Below are positions 5,212-8,097 of a DNA stretch of 8,097 nucleotides, in pieces. The translations under genes and the position numbers were made by a program. The notes under the pieces are model-generated. The model did not search any database. It saw only the letters and a list, made by a program, of their open reading frames with translations, and was not told where the DNA came from. Numbering within the stretch: the stretch's first letter is position 1; each line of letters starts with the position of its first letter. Source of the DNA: Bacillus pseudomycoides DSM 12442 (lineage in GTDB: Bacteria; Bacillota; Bacilli; Bacillales; Bacillaceae_G). The stretch is from NCBI RefSeq assembly GCF_000161455.1, contig NZ_CM000745.1, positions 2,245,227 to 2,253,323 on the forward strand, in the 5' to 3' direction.

Positions 5212-6417
5212 TTGGATAAGTATACGCTGGCAAATCATAATATTTCTATTTTATTTTGGGTACATTTTTTTGGAACAATTAGCTTTTTACAAGCAGTTAT
5301 GACGTTGTTTTATGTGGAAAGAGGATTAACTCCTTCAAATATTTTTATTGTATTGATGTGCTGGAGTGGAGCGGTTTTAATTGGAGAAGTACCAGCAGGC
5401 ATTTTTGCAGATCGTTTCAGTTTAAAACTCTCTTTTATAACAGGCGCTTGCATAAAAATTATAAGTATCTCTATTTTGTTCTTTGCTGATAACATATGGC
5501 TATTTTGTTTATATAGCTTATTGAATGGTTTATCAGTCACATTTTTTTCGGGTGCTGATGAAGCCTTAATATACGAATCTTTAAAAGAAACGAATGAACA
5601 ACATCTTATGGATAAAGCGATGGGAAAAATTCAATCCGCTAGCTTTATTTCAATGTTGATTGCTGTTATTTTCGGATCTTATTTTGCGAAAGATTTGAAG
5701 GAAGAGCAATTCTTTATTTTAATTACACTCGGACTTCTTTTTCATTTCGTAGAATTAATTTTACTTTTATTTATAAAAAATCCGGCGGTGGAATTTGAAT
5801 ATAATGAGTCAGCTTATTCACAAGTAATCGAAGGAATACAAGTTATCCGAAGAGCACCTCAATTACTTATTATGTTCTTAAATATATCGCTTGTATTTAT
5901 TCCAGCGAGTGCAGTTTTTGACAACTATGATCAATTACTTTTGAAAAATGCAGGCGTGCCCGTATTTGCAATTGGCATATTATATGCAGTCGCTGCAATA
6001 GGCGGATATTTTGCATCCATTTCTATAGGGTGGTTAACCCGAAAATTCTCTCGTATATTTTTATTAAATCTTTCAGGTGCATTAGCTGTCTGTGGATTAC
6101 TATTAGCAGCGTGCTTTGGAAATACGTTGTGGAGCGTTTTAGGAGCATTTATTATATTACGATTTGTAAGAGCAATAAGATATCCGATTTATTCACAGCT
6201 GAGTAATGATATAATTCCATCACATGTACGTGCAACAACAATTTCATTGTTATCAGTACTAGATTCTGTACTGGATTTAATTATTTTTGGTACGTTATCT
6301 ATACTTGCTGTATACGGGTTACCTGTTATGTTTATGGGTTGTACTATAATTGCACTGATAGGTACTTGCTTACCGATTAAAGGTATAAGAGAAGTGCCTA
6401 AAAATATTGAATCGTAA
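5212..6417 (+). CDS. MFS transporter, DHA3-like (probable drug exporter)
   Basis: This 401-residue protein has about 12 hydrophobic helices, normal for a major facilitator antiporter of the inner membrane. MFS motif A lies in the first cytoplasmic loop (G-x-F-A-D-R-F-S-L-K, 63-72), followed by FFSGADEALIYESL (111-124). The second half has RYPIYSQLSNDIIPSHVRAT (323-342), typical of DHA3/MefA-type exporters and their relatives. The start is TTG (5212), with AGGAGA (5202-5207) only 4 bases upstream. That RBS is arm 3 of the attenuator. The gene is monocistronic, with its own terminator. Leader-peptide control is usual for ribosome-targeting drug resistance genes, so an antibiotic substrate is likely, but the substrate is not shown by sequence. 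Confidence 0.88.
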   Translation: MDKYTLANHNISILFWVHFFGTISFLQAVMTLFYVERGLTPSNIFIVLMCWSGAVLIGEVPAGIFADRFSLKLSFITGACIKIISISILFFADNIWLFCLYSLLNGLSVTFFSGADEALIYESLKETNEQHLMDKAMGKIQSASFISMLIAVIFGSYFAKDLKEEQFFILITLGLLFHFVELILLLFIKNPAVEFEYNESAYSQVIEGIQVIRRAPQLLIMFLNISLVFIPASAVFDNYDQLLLKNAGVPVFAIGILYAVAAIGGYFASISIGWLTRKFSRIFLLNLSGALAVCGLLLAACFGNTLWSVLGAFIILRFVRAIRYPIYSQLSNDIIPSHVRATTISLLSVLDSVLDLIIFGTLSILAVYGLPVMFMGCTIIALIGTCLPIKGIREVPKNIES

Positions 6418-6432
6418 ATCTGTTTTAAGGCG

Positions 6433-6478
6433 ACCATTCTTTAAGGTATATCCAAGCCTTAGAGGATGGTTATTTTTT
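6433..6478 (+). terminator. Intrinsic terminator of the MFS gene
   Basis: ACCATTCTTTAAGG (6433-6446) pairs with CCTTAGAGGATGGT (6457-6470) over 14 bp, two of them G-U, with a 10-base loop, then TATTTTTT. It starts 16 bases after the stop codon. Confidence 0.9.
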
Positions 6479-6525
6479 ATCAAGACATTAGCTATCCAGT
6501 TGTTTATTTTGTAGACTGAATGATT

Positions 6526-6555
6526 TTGTTACAAAGCTTTAATAACATATTTATA
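6526..6555 (+). promoter_or_regulatory. Candidate promoter of the phosphodiesterase gene
   Basis: TTGTTA (6526-6531), 18 bases, TTTATA (6550-6555). The -35 is part of an inverted repeat, TGTTA (6527-6531) and TAACA (6543-6547), around the palindrome AAAGCTTT. Other -10-like sequences (TATAAA, TATAAG) occur at 6581-6600, so the start is uncertain. Confidence 0.35.
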
Positions 6556-6620
6556 CGTGCTTAAATTTTATCGTGTAACATATATAAATAGAGTATAAGA
6601 TTAGGAGTTAAAATATCACT

Positions 6621-7526
6621 ATGAAAAAAGCACTTATTACTACAACTGTTTGCATCTTGATAGGAATAAGCATTGCTATTCTACAGCAAACAAAAGAAAT
6701 AAATTATATAAAAGCTAAGAATCGATCAGATCATGTCATAACAATTGCCCATAGAGGGGCATCTGCATATGCTCCAGAACATACAATATCAGCCTATAAA
6801 TTAGGTCAACAATTCAAAGGTGATTATATAGAAATAGATCTTCAAATGACAAAGGATGGACACTTAATTGCTATGCATGATAATACATTAAATCGAACAA
6901 CAAACGGATCAGGACTTGTTAAAGATCATACATTAGAAGAAATAAAAAGACTTGATGCTGGTAGCTTCTTTAATAAAAAACATCCCAAGCTATCAAAAGA
7001 AGAATTTAAGGACGTAAAAGTACCAACGCTTGAAGAGATTATTGAAACGTTTGGCCATGATGCTCGTTATTATATTGAAACAAAATCACCAGAGGACTAT
7101 CTAGGAATGGAAGAAAAGCTTTTAGAAATACTGAATCGATACCAACTAAGTGATCCCGCTATTGTAAAGGAGAAAATAATCATCCAATCATTTAGCACTG
7201 AAAGTTTAAAAAAGATTCATAGTCTAAATTCTAGCATTCCGCTGGTGCAATTATTAACACACAAAAAAGCAGTCAGACTAACCAATGAAGACTTAAAGGC
7301 GTATAAAACTTATTGTGTAGGCTTGGGCATGAACTATACATATATGAATGCTACCGACGTTCCAAAAATACAAAAACAAGGCTTAGAAGTTCACCCATTT
7401 ACAGTAGATAAAGAGGAAGATATGAAAAAAATGATTGAATGGGGTGTAGATGGGATGTTTACGAATTATCCGGATCGTTTACAGCATGTAATTTTATCAT
7501 TATCCATTAGTAATGAAATAGATTAA
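6621..7526 (+). CDS. Glycerophosphodiester phosphodiesterase, membrane-anchored (GDPD family)
   Basis: This 301-residue enzyme should split glycerophosphodiesters, from phospholipid or teichoic acid turnover, to glycerol-3-phosphate plus alcohol. The N-terminus (MKKALITTTVCILIGISIAIL, 1-21) is a signal or anchor helix with no lipobox Cys and no clear cleavage site, so the enzyme is outside the membrane. The GDPD signatures are complete: AHRGASAYAPEHT (43-55; H44, R45, E53), EIDLQMTKDG (71-80; metal ligands E71, D73), MHDNTLNRTT (85-94; H86), YIETKSP (151-157; E153, K155) and the C-terminal VDGMFTNYPDRL. PEHT replaces the common PENT. The RBS AGGAG (6603-6607) is 13 bases before the ATG, which is long. 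It appears to be a single-gene unit. No terminator is clear after it. Confidence 0.93.
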   Translation: MKKALITTTVCILIGISIAILQQTKEINYIKAKNRSDHVITIAHRGASAYAPEHTISAYKLGQQFKGDYIEIDLQMTKDGHLIAMHDNTLNRTTNGSGLVKDHTLEEIKRLDAGSFFNKKHPKLSKEEFKDVKVPTLEEIIETFGHDARYYIETKSPEDYLGMEEKLLEILNRYQLSDPAIVKEKIIIQSFSTESLKKIHSLNSSIPLVQLLTHKKAVRLTNEDLKAYKTYCVGLGMNYTYMNATDVPKIQKQGLEVHPFTVDKEEDMKKMIEWGVDGMFTNYPDRLQHVILSLSISNEID

Positions 7527-7552
7527 CCTAAGTTACAAAAATATAATATAAT
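7523..7552 (+). promoter_or_regulatory. Candidate promoter of the hydrolase leader
   Basis: TTAACC (7523-7528, overlapping the phosphodiesterase stop), 18 bases, TATAAT (7547-7552, perfect). A second TATAAT overlaps at 7542-7547. Transcription would start near 7559, 45 bases upstream of the leader peptide. Confidence 0.5.
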
Positions 7553-7565
7553 TAGCAATGGGGTT

Positions 7566-7600
7566 AAGCCTCTTATTCATTTCTTATAAGGAGAGTGCTT
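7566..7600 (+). promoter_or_regulatory. Hairpin that can hide the leader-peptide RBS
   Basis: AAGC (7566-7569) pairs with GCTT (7597-7600) and CTCTTAT (7570-7576) with ATAAGGAG (7586-7593, G7590 bulged), 11 bp in all with a 9-base loop. The leader RBS lies in the 3' arm. It could limit leader translation. The bulges make it moderate. Confidence 0.35.
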
Positions 7601-7603
7601 ATT

Positions 7604-7633
7604 ATGATTATTAAGTTCATTCGTTTCCGTTAA
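7604..7633 (+). CDS. 9-residue leader peptide MIIKFIRFR, candidate macrolide-sensing uORF
   Basis: The ORF is ATG to TAA (7631-7633) with ribosome binding site AGGAG (7589-7593), 10 bases upstream. The last residues R7-F8-R9 fit the basic-X-basic (+X+) motif known to arrest macrolide-bound ribosomes, as with RLR in the ErmD leader. Arrest there would leave codon 8 (7625-7627) in the P site. The ribosome front edge, about 15 bases ahead, would reach roughly 7640, into the 5' arm of the terminator that follows. It lies between a promoter and a hydrolase gene and has no other evident use. Confidence 0.7.
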   Translation: MIIKFIRFR

Positions 7634-7637
7634 TTTC

Positions 7638-7701
7638 AGGTACATTTCTATTCGTTCATTTTTCTAAAGGGAATTTTGGGCTGTCTTGATGTACCTTTTT
7701 T
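7638..7701 (+). terminator. Conditional (attenuator) terminator before the hydrolase
   Basis: AGGTACAT (7638-7645) pairs perfectly with ATGTACCT (7689-7696), and six T (7696-7701) follow. The 43-base loop is unusually long, as in attenuators with internal alternative pairing. It begins 4 bases after the leader stop and ends 36 bases before the hydrolase ATG, so by default transcripts should end here. A ribosome stalled on the leader would cover the 5' arm and allow read-through. Confidence 0.65.
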
Positions 7702-7737
7702 CAAATGACCAAATTCGAATGAAATGAGGAATGAATT

Positions 7738-8097
7738 ATGAAAGAAAAGATAAATAAAATTAATGGAATTGATATATGCACAGAGAGTTTTGGAAATCCT
7801 AATCACCCAGCGACTTTACTGATTATGGGAGCAATGTGTTCGATGGTTTACTGGGATGAAGAGTTCTGTAAACGATTAGCAGATACAGGGCGATACGTTA
7901 TTCGATATGATCATCGAGATGTTGGGCGTTCCGTTACCTACAAGCCAGGAAGTTCTCATTATACTGTGATAGACATGGCGGATGATGCTGTTGGAGTACT
8001 CGATGCATACGATATTAATCATGCACATATTGTAGGAATGTCTTTGGGAGGTATGATTGCTCAAATTATCGCAGTAAGGCATCCTCAAAGAGTCCTA
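7738..8097 (+). CDS. Alpha/beta hydrolase, 5' part (cut by window edge); possible macrolide esterase
   Basis: The first 120 codons are present and the frame is open at the edge. Ribosome binding site GAGGA (7726-7730) lies 7 bases before the ATG. The N-terminal beta strands lead to LLIMGAMCSMVYWDEEF (27-43; oxyanion region around M30-G31), then RYVIRYDHRDVGRS (52-65) and the nucleophile elbow IVGMSLGGMIAQ (98-109) with S102 in G-x-S-x-G. The catalytic Asp/Glu and His lie beyond the window. The layout resembles hydrolases of the EstX/EstT type; EstT opens 16-membered macrolides. The leader with a macrolide-arrest motif supports that role, but many alpha/beta hydrolases share these features. 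Confidence 0.85.
   Translation, partial: MKEKINKINGIDICTESFGNPNHPATLLIMGAMCSMVYWDEEFCKRLADTGRYVIRYDHRDVGRSVTYKPGSSHYTVIDMADDAVGVLDAYDINHAHIVGMSLGGMIAQIIAVRHPQRVL

Noticed and set aside
5310..5540. 76-codon minus-strand frame, and a similar one at 6189-6437
   Set aside because: Both are antisense to the MFS gene, the second running into its terminator; no RBS and no recognisable domain.
6526..6580. PhoP-box-like GTTACA/ATAACA/GTAACA elements before the phosphodiesterase gene
   Set aside because: Pho control would suit the enzyme, but the elements are not spaced at the 11-base period expected of Bacillus PhoP boxes, and such hexamers are common in AT-rich DNA.
7876..8088. 70-codon minus-strand frame
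   Set aside because: It is antisense to the alpha/beta hydrolase, whose motifs clearly define the coding frame.

Overview
The window looks like chromosome of a low-GC Gram-positive spore former, most likely the Bacillus cereus group. It is AT-rich, nearly every gene has a strong AGGAGG-type ribosome binding site, TTG starts occur, and the families (YrrS/DUF1510, DUF3189, ribosome-controlled leader peptides) are typical Bacillus content. No rRNA, tRNA or CRISPR array was seen.

Layout. Positions 1-90 hold the last 18 codons of an ORF plus two hairpins that look like the right end of an IS200/IS605-type TnpB element. A nucleoside hydrolase (271-1221, minus) is followed by a 500-base gap and a yrrS-like membrane protein gene (1736-2479, plus). 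A GNAT acetyltransferase (2585-3109, minus) diverges from a DUF3189 gene (3397-3903, plus). That gene converges on an unrecognised protein made of two copies of one domain (3938-4636, minus), whose promoter carries a good LexA (SOS) operator. A 34-codon ORF (4822-4926, minus) has its own promoter, palindrome, RBS and terminator. Next come an MFS exporter (5212-6417), a membrane-anchored glycerophosphodiester phosphodiesterase (6621-7526) and the first 120 codons of an alpha/beta hydrolase (7738 to the window edge), all on plus. Almost every gene is a single transcription unit with its own promoter and terminator.

The most interesting part is two ribosome-mediated attenuators 2.5 kb apart. The hydrolase is preceded by a 9-codon leader ending in Arg-Phe-Arg, a match to the '+X+' motif at which macrolide-bound ribosomes stall. 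Right behind it lies a transcription terminator whose 5' arm would lie under the leading edge of such a stalled ribosome. This suggests a macrolide-inducible hydrolase, possibly a macrolide esterase. The MFS gene is preceded by an 18-codon leader whose last codons form one arm of a hairpin. The other arm can pair equally well with the MFS Shine-Dalgarno sequence, which makes a three-arm translational switch. Together they suggest a small drug-responsive region. All functions are inferred from sequence alone.
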